64,000 nucleotides of DNA, taken from NCBI GenBank assembly GCA_037127475.1, contig CM073760.1:58679966-58743965 (forward strand). Reading direction: 5' to 3'. The stretch is from Arma custos. Taxonomy: Eukaryota; Arthropoda; Insecta; Hemiptera; Pentatomidae. The notes under the pieces were generated by a model that worked only from the letters and a program-made list of their open reading frames with translations, was not told where the DNA came from and ran no database searches. Positions 49,183 through 60,469 of this stretch are shown piece by piece; positions within the stretch are counted from its first letter, which is position 1, and each line of letters starts with the position of its first letter. Both the position numbers and the translations under genes were made by a program.

Positions 49183-49312
49183 TTTTTTAAAGATTAATTT
49201 ATTGATATTTACAACTGTAATAATATTACAATAAATAAATCTGCTAATATGAACAAATGACATGAAAAAAAAAAAACTTTTGGAGAAACTACCCATCGGT
49301 AGCACTCCAATA
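49183..49312 (-). mobile_element. 130-bp Jockey 3'-end copy
   Basis: The TSD AATTTTAACTT occurs at 49172-49182 and 49313-49323. In reverse it starts ATTGGAGTGCTACCGATGGG and ends AATAAATTAATCTTT. The start point is the same as in the copies at 7962 and 43648. Confidence 0.92.
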
Positions 49313-49323
49313 AATTTTAACTT

Positions 49324-50706
49324 AAATATGAATCACTCCCACAGATCTGCATACTTACTACCTTAGACCAGACAACATTAGTTATAGATAATTTAGAAAT
49401 GATTCTTGTGCAGAGATGAATATTGGAAGTTTTAAATATTGCTGGGTAGTGTATATAGAATAAGAATTCACCAAAAATAAGATCAAGAACTTGAAAAGGG
49501 CAAGTCTACCCTAAATGTTTGAGTTGTGAAGTTGCAGTAAAAATAATTTTTCTTGACCCTCATTCAACTTGAAAAAAAAAACTTTTGATAGAAGTGGAGC
49601 TTTTCGATATAACTCAAATCTGTTTCAGATAGAACTGGAGATGTCCACATTTTAACTAAGCACCTTGGTTCCTCTAATATATGAAAATTGTATTATGTTT
49701 TTAAATAGGAACATTATATTTATTCTTTATTATAAAACATATCAGGCAGTGGTTATAAATGACTACTTGTCTGAGGGTCCCAGAACAGCTTACGTCAAGT
49801 CTTGACTTTCAATGTTACCAAACATTAATATTTCTGCCATCACTAGTCATATCTCTAGTTTTTTATATATAGTTTGTCCAGCAGTTGCCCTTAAGATTTA
49901 TTAAAGAGAGAAAAAAATCCAAAAGTCTCAAATCATTCCTTAAACTTGTTGTTGACTTGAGAAAAATTGACTTATAACTTGATATAGTTATATAAATTAT
50001 AGGTTGATGCATAAAACCATATTTTTAACAATTGATAATGACTAAATGTCGAAACCTTGAAGAATTAATAAATAATGAAGTAAGACTGGATATTGGTTTT
50101 CCGTACTTAATTATATTTAAAGGATCGAAGTCCAGTGAAATATATTGATTTGAAATGCATGATAATTCCTTCGTACATCCATTTTTATTTCCAAGTACAA
50201 TGTTCATATAACATGAAACAGCTTAATTAGAGAAAAACTAATTAAATAAAACAAAAGTTTATTCGTCCATTTTTAAAAATTTGAGAAGTCCATTATGTAT
50301 TTTTTTCTTTTTCGTCTCATATACCTCTCCTCTACTGACCCGGATGGCATAGTATTAATTTAAAAAGGCAATAAACAGTAACCATCTTAAACCAAAGATA
50401 TGTTAATGTTCATAAATCATCGCCCAGAAATCGTGGTAGTGGCCCAAATCATCATCGTCACATGTGTGAGCGGCCGTTAAAGTGTTAAAACTTTTGAAAT
50501 GAGTGAATATGCTAAAATACTTCAGCCAAGAAGACCAAAATTGTCCTAGAGCTGTTTAGTTTAATTCATGGTAAGTAATTTTTTGAATATACCTCATCAA
50601 AATAAACAAATTTATCAACAGTAGCCTGAGCTGTTACAAAATTTACAAGGCGAATGTGGCTCTAGGCCAATCATGATTACAGACTTGTTCAGTAAGGAAG
50701 TGTTAG
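49324..50706. other. No gene seen
   Basis: AT-rich intergenic sequence between the TMEM126 and RpS15 genes. No supported feature. Confidence 0.45.
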
Positions 50707-51238
50707 TTAACCCTTTAGCGACCGTGAACTACTATAATAGTCCGAGCGCGCCGTGCCGTGGACTATTATAATAGTCAGGTGGGCTCCACGGACCATGGAC
50801 TATTATAATAGTTTTGCTTCTCGGACGTTTCTAGACCGTGAGCTACAATAGTAGTTCAATTTCTAGAGCCATCTAGGTGTCCGCATGACAAGCTGAAATA
50901 CTTTTTCTTGACAACAGATGTCATACAAATTCACTTTTGGCTATATTAATTTTCGTAAAGTGTGTCTGCCGTGTTTCAGCATTTATCACACTCAAAAGAA
51001 TTTTTAATTGTATAAATTTGTATATAGACATTTAAAAAAAAAAAAAGTATATGTATAAATTTGTATATAGACATTTCAAAAAAATAAAGTATATAATTGT
51101 ATAATTTTTTAAATAATTAAAATTAAATCACTAAAATAGAGCCAAAAACTCAAAAAGAAACACTATTATTTATTATAATGCAATTGGGAAAAACCACAAT
51201 GCAAAGCCTTATGTTTCAAAAAATACACCTACTTACCA

Positions 51239-51270
51239 GTCGACGTTTCGCCTATTCAGGCATTATCAAG
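51239..51270 (-). ncRNA. Small hammerhead-like motif, left arm (51 kb)
   Basis: On the minus strand: CUUGAUAAUGCC, UGAAU, AGGC, GAAAC, GUCGAC. Core positions 3 and 8 are U-A. Stem II GCC/GGC is intact. Confidence 0.55.
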
Positions 51271-51394
51271 ACACCAAAATCAAAAAGGGGTTATGTGAAT
51301 CGCATCTCGAAGAAAAAGGGGCAAAACAGCCCAAACATGAGACATCACCCCGCCACCAAGACGTTCAACATACAACCCTTTTTGATTTTGGTGT

Positions 51395-51426
51395 CTTGAA
51401 AATGCCTGAATAGGCGAAACGTCGAC
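51395..51426 (+). ncRNA. Small hammerhead-like motif, right arm (51 kb)
   Basis: CUUGAAAAUGCC, UGAAU, AGGC, GAAAC, GUCGAC. Only the variable core position 7 differs from the left arm (U versus A), a position that is free in hammerheads. Confidence 0.55.
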
Positions 51427-52009
51427 TGGTAAGTAGGTGTATTTTTTGAAACATCAGGCTTTGCATTGTGGTTTTTCCCAATTGCATTATAATAATTAAA
51501 ATTAATTTAAAGTAATTAAAAAAAAAATTTTAAAAATATGTTTTTAAATTCACCAGTGCCAGTCCATTCACCATTCCAAGTCCGAATCAAAAAGGATGAT
51601 GGGAAACTATAAGGAATTAAATAAAAAAACATGATTTCAGAGTCAAAAATTAATCGGTTCAGCGGGCATGGTTGACTTTTCTACCACACAGTCCAGCCAG
51701 CCCACTCTGACCCGGCCGTATTCGGTCGCTAAAGGGTTAGCACAATAACGATAAATGTGGAAATTTTAAGACACATAGTAGAACTCTAGTGATCAGAACT
51801 TAGGAGGGTATGTTTGTTATAAATACTTCTGTAAAAAAATTTCAACCAGCTGAATATTCAAGTACTAAGTTGATGGCTAATACCAATGTACGACGAGTAT
51901 AAGACTAAATTTTTATAATTACTTATCTAAGATATTTTCAAAGTAGGTATTAAAATACTGATATTTAGATAGGTAATTAATTAATTAAAAGCTTGTTTAA
52001 ATAAAAAAC

Positions 52010-52015
52010 TTTATT
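52010..52015 (-). promoter_or_regulatory. Polyadenylation signal of RpS15
   Basis: AATAAA on the minus strand, about 19 bases after the stop codon, as expected for the short 3' UTR of a ribosomal protein gene. Confidence 0.75.
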
Positions 52016-52033
52016 TATACATTTGGTCACAGT

Positions 52034-55000
52034 TTACTTCAGAGGAATAAACCTAGAAGAATGAGTGGCACCAATACCAGGACGACCATGCTTGACAGGC
52101 TTGTAGGTCAAGCTGAATTCTCCAAGATAATGACCGATCATTTCGGGCTGAAACAAGTATAATAAATATGTTAACATAACATAATTAGACATCAAAATAC
52201 AAAAAAAAAAAATCATAAGGCATGAAATGTTATTTTTGAAGTGATATAAGACCATTTTTTTCGTGTATCAAAATATTTAAGAGCAAATGTTGTTTTCAAC
52301 ACTAAGGACTTAATAAAGAGTGATCAATGTTTTAAACATATAACACTTTTAAAATGTTATGATGAAATAATAATCATTAAAATTAAAACTATTAAAAAAA
52401 TAGTTAATGCATAAATTATGATTTTATTTTCAAAAATTCATCTTAATGAATGAATGATTGGTTAATTTAACAGAACATTTTTTTACTACCAACAATTATT
52501 TTTATTACTCCTAAAAAAAAATTAAATATTTATTATAACAATAAAAACAATTTTTCGATAATTAATTCGATAATAATGAATGACTTGCTTTTTTTTCATA
52601 TAAACTAAACAAACCATGCCCAATTTTAAATTACTCCTCTTTCTATCGCATTTGCATGATTTATTACTACTTTTTTATGTAAAAACTAAAAAATGATTTT
52701 AATTTATCTAATTGTTATATGATATAATTTTTTTTTTTAATATTTTATTTGAAAAGAAAAGATATGGCCAGGACCAAGACTCGAACTCGGGTTTTTCACC
52801 ACTCCGTGGTGACGCCTCAACCATCTCGGCCAGCCCTATCAATTCTTTTCACCGATCCTATATCTCCGTGTTCTCGCAATTTGCGATGTATACACGGGGA
52901 GAATGTTAATTGAGCATTACTTTATTTTTAGACCTTGTTGACTTATTTATTTATATAGTAATTTATTTTTTTTTATATAAATTAATATAATTTTACTTAT
53001 TTATATAGTAATATTTTATTTGAAAAGAAAAGATATGGCCAGGACCGGGACACTTGAATCCGGGTTTCCACCTCTCCGTGGTGATGCCTCAACAATCTCG
53101 GCCACCCTGGCACGTTTCTCGGCCATATGATGGTTGTCATATGGTTCGTCGCCATGGAGAGGTGAAAAACCCGGGTTGGAGTCCCGGTCCGGGCCATATC
53201 TTTTCTTTTCAAATAAAATAATAAAAAATGTTTTTTTTTTGTTTTTTGATTGATGATTTTAATACAAAAAATGTGATGCATAATAAAAACTGGCAATTTA
53301 TATTATATATTTACAATCAAGCACCTATATAAACTGTTGTATTATTTTGAATGCTTAGAATTAAATATATGCGGCTCCACAGAATAAGTGGTGAATACTA
53401 CAAGTAATAACTCTATTTCAAGCCAATGCCTTACAGCCACTTAAATATACAGAGAATGACATGATTCCACTTCCTCGGTAAAATTAACTCCCCTTGGATT
53501 AAATTTGACTTCACAACTTATTCATCAGGGATGCAGAATTTTTGAAAATTGTTTCTATACCTCTAATATAAGAAATATTATTTATTAAGAAAGGCCCATA
53601 TCCATTAGTACAGTTCAAATAAACAAAACTTTGATAAACGAAATTAACAGACAATACCTGTTGTTGTGTATGATATGTCATAATATTGAAATGGTTGAGA
53701 CTGTGGTGTAACCTCAGCGGTAACCTTCCAGTATGATCGATTTTTATAACAATGCGAATTATGTTTTGTGAAATTTTTTTTTAACGTGAGAATGTATATT
53801 ATAAAACATTTGTAATTCGTGTTTTTTTGTTTCTTGAAGGACTACCCGAGTAAAAATATAATACTTGTATCTGAATGTGGCTTTATATTCCTCACAATGA
53901 CTTTATTTTCTGAATAGCTACTATGATAACACCTATATCAGATTCTAATATGAATTTTTTTCTTTTAACCCGTAACCAGTAAGGTGGGGTCCTGGGAGCC
54001 CCAGTCAGTTTTGTTTATTCTGTAATTCCCATAGGGGCTGCTATGAGGAGCTGTGGTCCACAGTACCTTTCAGGCAATAGCTTCTGAGCTGTTGACAGAA
54101 ATGGTTGTTAAGCAGTAAGTGATTTCTGAGTTTTATTCGATTATTAGTGAAGCTTGGGGTCCGTATGACCCAACCATACCATTAGTGAAACTTTTTATAA
54201 TAAATAATTGATATTATTTCAGTTAAAAATGGCATATTCACAGCGACAGTCTATGGATGTTAATGATCCAAATTTTCTGGAATGGCTGGAAGGTGCTATG
54301 AGTGATTGTGGAAGTGGCCAGGACTTTGATCTAGATTTGAAAAGTGATCATGATTCTAATTCAGAGTTAGATTATGGGACCGATGACAATCAGGAATGTG
54401 AAGAATCAGGTATTTCTTTAGAAAATTTAGAACAAGGATGCGGTGTACAGGGAGAAGAAGTTGCATCTCATAACATGACAGCTCAGAATTATTTTGCTAA
54501 AAATAGGATCAAGTGGTGTTCTACTCCACCTGCAGTAAACGTACGAGCCCGTTCCCACAGAATAATAGTAACTCATAAGTAATTTATTCATCATTGCCAG
54601 AGAACAAACAATTATCAAGATTTGATTTTAGTAAAAATCTGGCGAGGCAGCTGGTTGAACCACAACTTCAGGGGAAAGACCAACTCTAAATTTTGCCTAT
54701 CCAGGTTTAATTAGGATAGGGACTTTTAACGAGTACCTGACATCGTACAGGCTCGGGACCCCCGTTTAACGTCCCTTCCGAAGGACGGCGTAACTAAGGA
54801 TTTTTTACTCATAATTTAATCACTAGTTATTATGATTTTCATGTACTCATGTCTTAATACTAATGTTTAATATTTTGTAATTTTCATTTTTACAGTTATG
54901 CGTTTTGTTAAATAAACTTTTGTATGAAACAAAAATTAACATTTATAGTGTTCAATCTCATTCAGATACATTTAAATATGATGTATGGTTGCAAAAAAGA

Positions 55001-57702
55001 TTGTTTTGAATTTAATTGAACATTAACAGGGAAGATTTTGAGTTAACAAACATTGGGGTCTCGGTGACCCCACCTTACCGGTTATGGAACAACTTATGGA
55101 CCATACCAGTTACGGGTTAATTTATTATAGAATGGAAATAAAGAACTTAGCGAGAAAACATTAAAAAAATTTGAAACAAATTATTGATTATTAAATGCTA
55201 TACCTTAATTTCAACTTGATTGAATGCCTTTCCGTTGTAGACACCAACAATGCTTCCAACCATCTCGGGTAAGATGATCATATTCCTAAGATGAGTCTTC
55301 ACAACCTCAGGCTTTTCATTTGGAGGAGCGAGTTTCTTAACCTTGCGCAGTTTCTTGATCAATGCATTAGGTTTCCTCTTAAGGCCCCTGACGGAAATCC
55401 TCCTTCTTGCACGACAGTGCATAAGCTTAGTCAATTGTTCCCTAAAAAAAAATCACTATTAATTATTACTACTAAAAAAAATTAAATAAATTTAAAAACT
55501 AAAGACAAAAGAGTACCTTTGACTTAATAATAAACAAGATTGGGTTTAAATCAGAAGAACATCAGCCTATTTTAAGAGATTTTAATTTAAGCAGAGGATG
55601 CCTATAGATCTTGATACCATGGGGGTAGATATTCATATAAATTTAACAGTTAATTGCTTGAGTAATTCATTCAATGAATAAATGTAACAGCTCTCCAAGA
55701 CCTCAAAACTAATTAATATTTTTGATATAATGTTCAATATTGTTATGTTTTACCCATTTAATAAAAGAATCAATCAGTAATAAAGTTAACACATTGTCTG
55801 AACACACAAAACAACTGTTAAAATTGGTTTGGACTGCTGGCTATAGTTGATTTTAGATATTTATAAAGCTAGATCTTTCAGGAACTTATTGAAGTTGTTA
55901 AAAAATCAATAAAATTCAACCTTTCTCATTTTGATTTTGAAATCTGCCACATTTATCACTACTTTAATTTAAGCATTGGATAATCAAAACAAATTAAACC
56001 ACTAACTAAAATTTGACATTACTCTGAGAAATTCCAATTATCGTTCATGATGAACTTCTACTAATCAACCCGTCTAATAGAAAATCTCTGAGTTGTGGTC
56101 CACAGGGAACATCCGTCATAATGACGGCTATCAGAGAATGTCTGCATAACTTGGGTTTAACTATAAAAATATTATTCCATATTTATACAGTATTTATGTA
56201 AACCACTGCATACACATCCTTGCAATGCACAATACACATCCTTTATGACAATCAGGTTGCACTAAAGGAATATGGCAGCATTTTAGCTATAAAGCACATA
56301 CTATGTTTAGAATCCACTCATATAAATTGAATTTACTTTGCTTAATTAATTTTAAATGAATTACTAAGTCATTCATTCAAGTAAGTAAAAAAAACCTTTT
56401 TCCAGTCAAACATTTTTTCTTTATTTAAAAATACGTTTCAACATTCTTCAGTCATTTTCAATTTACATCTCTCATAAGTCCATTTTTTATTTCATTTAAA
56501 TCTTTAACCTTTTAGTATATTGTTAAATAATTTAAATTTTTCTTATAATACTTAGAGTTTACAATGTACTCCATGGTCATTATTAACATTTATATGAATA
56601 ATAATAAATGTTAATAATGACCATGGAGTACATTGTAAACTCTAAGTATTATAAGAAAAATTTAAATTATTTGACAATCTACTAAAAGGTTAAAGATGTG
56701 CAAATTTATAAGTATTTAAAAAATATATTTAAATTAAATAAAAAATGGACTTATGAGAGATGTAAATTGAAAATGACTGAAGAATGTTGAAACGTATTTT
56801 TAAATAAAGAAAAAATGTTTGACTGGAAAAAGGTTTTTTTTTACTTACTTGAATGAATGACTCAAAAATATGTACGTACTCCAGTAACATAAACAAGAGA
56901 ATTAAAATGAATTACTAAGAGTATTGTGGAACCAATACAATAACATTAATAGGTTACATTAGGCAGGGTTGTTGATTTTTACAATCAAAAATTTCAACAC
57001 AAGGCTGGAGCTAGCATCTATTGTAGCCAAAAATTTCTGAACAGGTTAAAGGGTCAAGAATCAATATTTTAAAATGTTACACTTATTAAATTTAAAACCA
57101 AACAAATCTTTTAGAACTGAATGTGAGCAACTATTAAATTCACAAAAAGCTTTCAAAGAATAAACAAAGTGGTGAAAACAATAGTTGTAGAAAAACTGGG
57201 AGCACTGCGCACTACTATTCTTTAAATTAAATTAAATACTTACATTGGCATGTCCAGAAGCTGATCCAGATCAACACCTCTGAAGGTAAACTTCCTGAAC
57301 GCCCTCTTCTTCTTCTGTACTTCTTCTTGCTGGAAAAAATGAAAAGTTTAAATAATTAAACAAAGGAATCAGATTCTATAATGCTAACAAAAATAACCTA
57401 ATAGGAATGTAACTACAATAAAAATAAATGACCAATAATATTATACAGTATTTTGTATTAATTTATGTATGATGCATGAATTTATTTTATTATGAGTTAA
57501 AAAAAAAACAGCATGTACTTAAAAGAACACATATTAATTGAGGTAACCTAAAACACTTAAAACTTGAAATTTACAAATATATACACAAATCATAAACATC
57601 GATATAATAGCAACAATTAAAATTAATACGATAATTCTGGTAATAATTAGAAATAAATAAACGATGTAAAAGATAATTAACGATTTTTCTTACTTCAGCC
57701 AT
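52034..57702 (-). CDS. RpS15: Ribosomal protein S15 (uS19), 4 coding exons
   Basis: Predicted exons, in transcript order: 57702-57694 (MAE), 57329-57244, 55441-55204 and 52147-52034. Donors are GTAAG, GTAAGT and GTATAG; acceptors end TTCCAG, TTTTAG, TTTCAG. The product is 148 residues, the usual size. Recognised segments are KKKRAFRKFTFRGVDLDQLL, EQLTKLMHCRARRRISVRGL, NEKPEVVKTHLRNMIILPEM, VGSIVGVYNGKAFNQVEI, and the C-terminal GHYLGEFSLTYKPVKHGRPG ending in SSRFIPLK. This is a core protein of the small ribosomal subunit head. The 3-codon first exon is typical for ribosomal protein genes. The introns contain a fold-back element (intron 2) and a piggyBac derivative plus four SINEs (intron 3). 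The sequence appears intact. Confidence 0.97.
52736..52842 (-). repeat. tRNA-derived SINE family E, copy 1
   Basis: On the minus strand: head GGGCTGGCCGAGATGGTTGA and GGCGTCACCACGGAGTGGTG, B box CCCGAGTTCGAGTCTTGG, tail GGCCATATCTTTTCTTTTCA then AATAAAATATT. Same head and tail as the two copies below. Confidence 0.78.
53012..53108 (-). repeat. SINE family E, copy 2
   Basis: On the minus strand: GGTGGCCGAGATTGTTGAGG, CATCACCACGGAGAGGTGGA, CCCGGATTCAAGTGTCCC, GGCCATATCTTTTCTTTTCA. Confidence 0.78.
53140..53222 (+). repeat. SINE family E, copy 3 (inverted to copy 2)
   Basis: CGCCATGGAGAGGTGAAAAA, CCCGGGTTGGAGTCCCGG, GGGCCATATCTTTTCTTTTC, AAATAAAATAATAAAAAATG. Together with copy 2 it forms a head-to-head inverted pair about 210 bp long. 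Confidence 0.78.
54229..54582 (+). pseudogene. piggyBac transposase N-terminal fragment
   Basis: Best start is the ATG at 54229 (MAYSQRQSMDVNDPNFLEWL). An acidic region follows (SDCGSGQDFDLDLKSDHDS, CEESGISLENLEQG), then the segment that precedes the catalytic domain in this family: NRIKWCSTPPAVNVRARSHR. It ends at a stop in place of the catalytic core, so there is no activity. Its frame is open over 118 codons, suggesting it is young or was recently deleted. Confidence 0.8.
54670..54822 (-). repeat. SINE family B, partial copy inside the piggyBac element
   Basis: Matches 45905-46165 closely over CTCTAAATTTTGCCTATCCA, GGTTTAATTAGGATAGGG, CCCCGTTTAACGTCCCTTCC and GAAGGACGGCGTAACTAAGG. It stops at ATTTTTTACTC before the tRNA-like head. 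Confidence 0.85.
56431..56462 (-). ncRNA. Hammerhead-like motif, left arm (56 kb)
   Basis: On the minus strand: UUGAAAA core, stem II GAC with GUU, GAAAC, GUA. Identical to the right-arm copy. Degenerate stem II compared with the 38-kb motif. Confidence 0.4.
56763..56799 (+). ncRNA. Hammerhead-like motif, right arm (56 kb)
   Basis: Core UUGAAAA at 56767-56773 (positions 3-8 U-A). Stem II is GAC (56775-56777) with GUU (56786-56788). GAAAC lies at 56789-56793 and GUA at 56794-56796. Stem I is AAA/UUU only. AATAAAG follows. Weaker pairing than the other motifs. Confidence 0.42.
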
Positions 57703-57760
57703 GGTGTACGGTTTTAGCACGGGCACACGAGCACTAGAGGATAATTCAATATGGCCGATT
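57703..57760 (-). promoter_or_regulatory. RpS15 start region with possible 5'TOP
   Basis: On the minus strand, CCTCT at 57740-57736 lies about 34 bases before the ATG. That spacing and pyrimidine run would suit a ribosomal-protein TOP transcription start. Inference from position and composition only. Confidence 0.4.
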
Positions 57761-57982
57761 CCAATGCCAGAGACTTAACTATCGATTGTATTTATATAAT
57801 ATTATACATAAGAGTATTTAATAGATTTCAATTATTTCACCCAACAAATTATTGATGAAAAGCATATTTATATTGAAAAAAATTAAGAATATGTTTTAAA
57901 CATAAGAATCAGACAAAAGTAAGTTTCGAATTTAAGAAGGGGGGGGGGCAACTGGTAAATATTTTATTAAAATTTGGAAATA

Positions 57983-58871
57983 CGAGGGTGGTCTGAAAAG
58001 TTTCCGACCTAACAAAAATACAAGACATTTTTTCTGAATTTTTTTTTTATTTTTCAACATAGTCTTCTTGTAACTCTACACACTTTTCCCAGCGATATTC
58101 CCATCTGTGTAACCCATCAAAAAAGTTCTCGGCGTTTTTCTCTGCAATTAATAGTTCACGAAGGCGATTGCCTCTTCATTTGCCGAAAATCTCTTTCCTC
58201 CGAGCGCAATTTTTAGATGAGGGAACAAAAAAAGTCGCTTGGGGCTAGATCTGGTGAGTAAGGCGGATGGTCAAGCAGTTCGATCCGTAGTACGTGGATT
58301 TTCGCCATGGCAACCGCTGAGGTGTGAGACGGTGCGTTGTCTTAGTGAAACAGGATTTTCTCTTTCTGCAAATGTGGCTGTTTTTCCGCAAGTTCTGCCT
58401 TCAGCTTGTCAAGTAATGATGCGTAGAATACTCTTGTAATGTTTTTCCTTTTTGAAGATAATCAATTAAATTAACTCCATGGCTATCCCAAAAAACAGTC
58501 GCCATCACTTTCCCATTTTTTTGGAACTGGTTCCCCTTTGCAGTCCACTGTTTGGACTGTATTTTTGTTTCGGGCGTAGAAAGGTGTATCCAAGTTTCAT
58601 CTACAGTAATTAATCGGCGCCAAAACTCGGATTTATTGCGCCTAAACTGCGCCAACAGAGCGTTGGAAATGTTCATTGCAACACATTTTTGGTCTAACGT
58701 GAGCAAACGCGGCACCCAACGTACGGACAGCTTTCTCAAATCTAAGTGTTGATTTAATATGCAAAATACACGTTCTTTTGACATGTTCATAACCTCATGT
58801 TCTTGATGTTCATGTTCATAATCTCATGTTGTTCATGTTGGCATGGTCGGAAACTTTTCAGATCACCCTCG
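57983..58871 (-). mobile_element. Mariner deletion derivative
   Basis: TA flanks (57981-57982, 58872-58873) surround 27-bp TIRs CGAGGGTGGTCTGAAAAGTT.. that differ at one position. The transposase is on the minus strand and lacks its first ~90 residues. Slippage-like CATGTTCAT repeats mark the deletion point near 58800-58840. At 889 bp it is about two thirds of a full mariner. Confidence 0.93.
58020..58790 (-). pseudogene. Mariner transposase (DD34D), broken
   Basis: From 58790 downward: LRKLSVRWVPRLLTLDQK, then the first Asp in ITVDETWIHLSTPETK and VMATVFWDSHGVNLIDYLQK. After a frame change it reads KAELAEKQPHLQKEKILF followed by a stop where the family has Gln before DNAPSHTSA, then LLDHPPYSPDLAPSDFF. 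34 residues lie between the second and third Asp (DD34D). One nonsense change and several frameshifts make it dead. Confidence 0.9.
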
Positions 58872-59019
58872 TATTTATTTGTGAAAAACATTGTACAAAT
58901 ACAAATGTTATATTTAATGCCACTTAAAATCTAATTGTAATGAAAATTATTAGTTTCTATTTTGATTCCGTGAGAAGTCTTTGGATCACATGAGAAGTCT
59001 TTTTTAAAAATAGTAAAAA

Positions 59020-59120
59020 AGTGGACATTTGAATCTCTATTAAAAAATTCTCTTTTTAGTCATGTCTTCAATCATCTCATATATATAGTTTGTTTCCAGG
59101 TAGATTGTAAGTAACAATCG
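59020..59120 (+). repeat. Direct repeat, upstream copy
   Basis: Shares AATCTCTATTAAAAAATTCT, CATGTCTTCAATCATCTCAT and GTAGATTGTAAGTAACAATC with 59865-59965. The pair brackets the fold-back MITE at 59446. Confidence 0.65.
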
Positions 59121-59445
59121 GAGATTTCAGGATCAAAAGCTAATAATTCCGAATTTCAAAAATTGACTTTTTCAGACACCTTTTTGGCCATTATATTCAA
59201 GGAACGCTCCATACTCCCGTAACTTCTAGTTCAGAACCGGATTAATACCATGAGAAAAAAGGCGACAAAGTATCATATTAGACAAAATTGTTTGACTAAA
59301 CTACCCAAAAATGTAAAAAAACCTATTCTTGAAATTTCAGTTATCCGCTTTTGATCCTGAATGCTTCATTTGATATAACTTAAAAAACTAAACGCAATCA
59401 AAATGACTAGTTTAAGTTCTCGGGTCTCATAAACATAAGAATTCT

Positions 59446-59848
59446 GGAATCTGTTCAGCAGGTTATCGCTTCGAGTTGAATTCTAACAAGTTTTAACTGG
59501 TTATTGGTTTCATTTTTAATATTTTCCAAAAATACAATTTATCATGAGATTTAGTGTGGAAGAAATAACGTCATTATGAGTAATGAGTAGATTAAGGTAA
59601 TCATTTTATCAAGATATAAAAGTTTCAACTAATACTTCCAAGTATAGATGATAAATTGTTGAAAAGTTCATTTCTAGACGAAATTATTACCGAATTATAC
59701 ACATATTTCCCATTATTACATTCTCTTTTCCATACTAAAGCTTTTGATAACTTTTATTTTTGGAAAATATTAAAAGGGAAACGAATGAAAAGTTAAAACT
59801 TGTGGCTCAACTCGAAGGGACAACCTCTGGAATAATTAACAGAATCCC
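59446..59848. mobile_element. Fold-back MITE family D, copy 2
   Basis: The left arm (GGAATCTGTTCAGCAGGTTA, TCGCTTCGAGTTGAATTCTA, ATTTTTAATATTTTCC) pairs with the right arm (GGAAAATATTAAAAGGGAAA, CTCAACTCGAAGGGACAACC). Arms are about 90 bp. Related copies lie at 30250 and 61771. Confidence 0.75.
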
Positions 59849-59864
59849 GCTTTAAAAATAGGAA

Positions 59865-59965
59865 AAAATGGAAATTTAAATCTCTATGCAAAATGTTCTT
59901 TTAAATCATGTCTCCAACCGTCTCATATTTGATTTATTCCATAGTAGATTGTTCGTAACGAGTAT
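59865..59965 (+). repeat. Direct repeat, downstream copy
   Basis: Partner of 59020-59120, offset about 845 bases. Confidence 0.65.
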
Positions 59966-60469
59966 CCGTTTCCTAAGGCCTCACTACTATGTATGTACCG
60001 TACTCTATAAGGATGGTTCAAATGATTTTAGTTTATCTTGTTTAATATGAAACCAAAATGTTTATAAAAACTCCATAAAGAATAAATTGGACTAATATTA
60101 GCACCTCCAGGAGAAGAAGCAGCTATGTGGAGACCGACCAGAATGACCGTAATTTTTTGAGGCTCCTCAACACTAGGCACAAGAGGAATTCAAAGAAAAA
60201 GTCTAATATTAGCAAAGGTACAGATAAAAATGCACTTAACAAATTTTAATTTCACTTAGTGTTGGGAAATCATCAAACAAAATAGGAAATTTGGACCTAA
60301 AGTGATAAGGACAGTCATGTGTTTGCAGCGATATATCAGATATTTTTTGTTAAAAATAACTTTTTTAACGTTGTCATGGCACCTTTACCAGGGGATGAAA
60401 CCAATATATTTATATTTTTGCTGCTCTGAATGAAACCATTATTTAAGGTAGAAAAAACAACGTTCTTTC

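Larger units (their letters stand above)
51127..51490. mobile_element. Fold-back element, 51-kb copy
   Basis: The TSD AATAATTAAAATTAA occurs at 51112-51126 and 51491-51505. Same family as the 21-kb copy, with a longer non-palindromic centre (GGCAAAACAGCCC..ACCAAGACGTTC). Here the left arm is complete (starts CACTAAAATAGAGCC) and the right arm is cut short at CAATTGCATTATAAT, the mirror image of the 21-kb copy. Confidence 0.9.
50711..51736. mobile_element. piggyBac-like non-autonomous element
   Basis: TTAA at 50707-50710 and a one-base-changed TTAG at 51737-51740 flank 14-bp TIRs: CCCTTTAGCGACCG at the left, CGGTCGCTAAAGGG at the right. The left 150 bases carry four copies of a palindrome close to GACTATTATAATAGTC (about 50729, 50761, 50797, 50840). 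No transposase is present. A 364-bp fold-back element (51127-51490) is inserted inside. Confidence 0.78.
53969..55116 (+). mobile_element. piggyBac deletion derivative in RpS15 intron 3
   Basis: TTAA flanks both ends (53965-53968 and 55117-55120). Terminal repeats begin CCCGTAACCAGTAAGGTGGG on the left and, in reverse, CCCGTAACTGGTATGGTCC on the right. A second inner match on the right (CCGGTAAGGTGGGGTC) makes the ends asymmetric. It keeps only the N-terminal part of the transposase. A SINE family B piece lies inside (54670-54822). Confidence 0.9.
56369..56904. mobile_element. Long fold-back element, 56-kb copy
   Basis: The TSD AAATGAATTACTAAG occurs at 56354-56368 and 56905-56919. Two arms of about 215-230 bp are near-identical in inverted orientation and meet around 56585-56595 at ATGAATAATAATAAATGTT. 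The right arm has an extra inner stretch (about 56696-56735). Both arms carry the same hammerhead-like core. It lies in RpS15 intron 2. Confidence 0.9.

Noticed and set aside
52760..53215. tRNA-like genes in RpS15 intron 3
   Set aside because: Three copies with the same non-tRNA tail show a SINE family.
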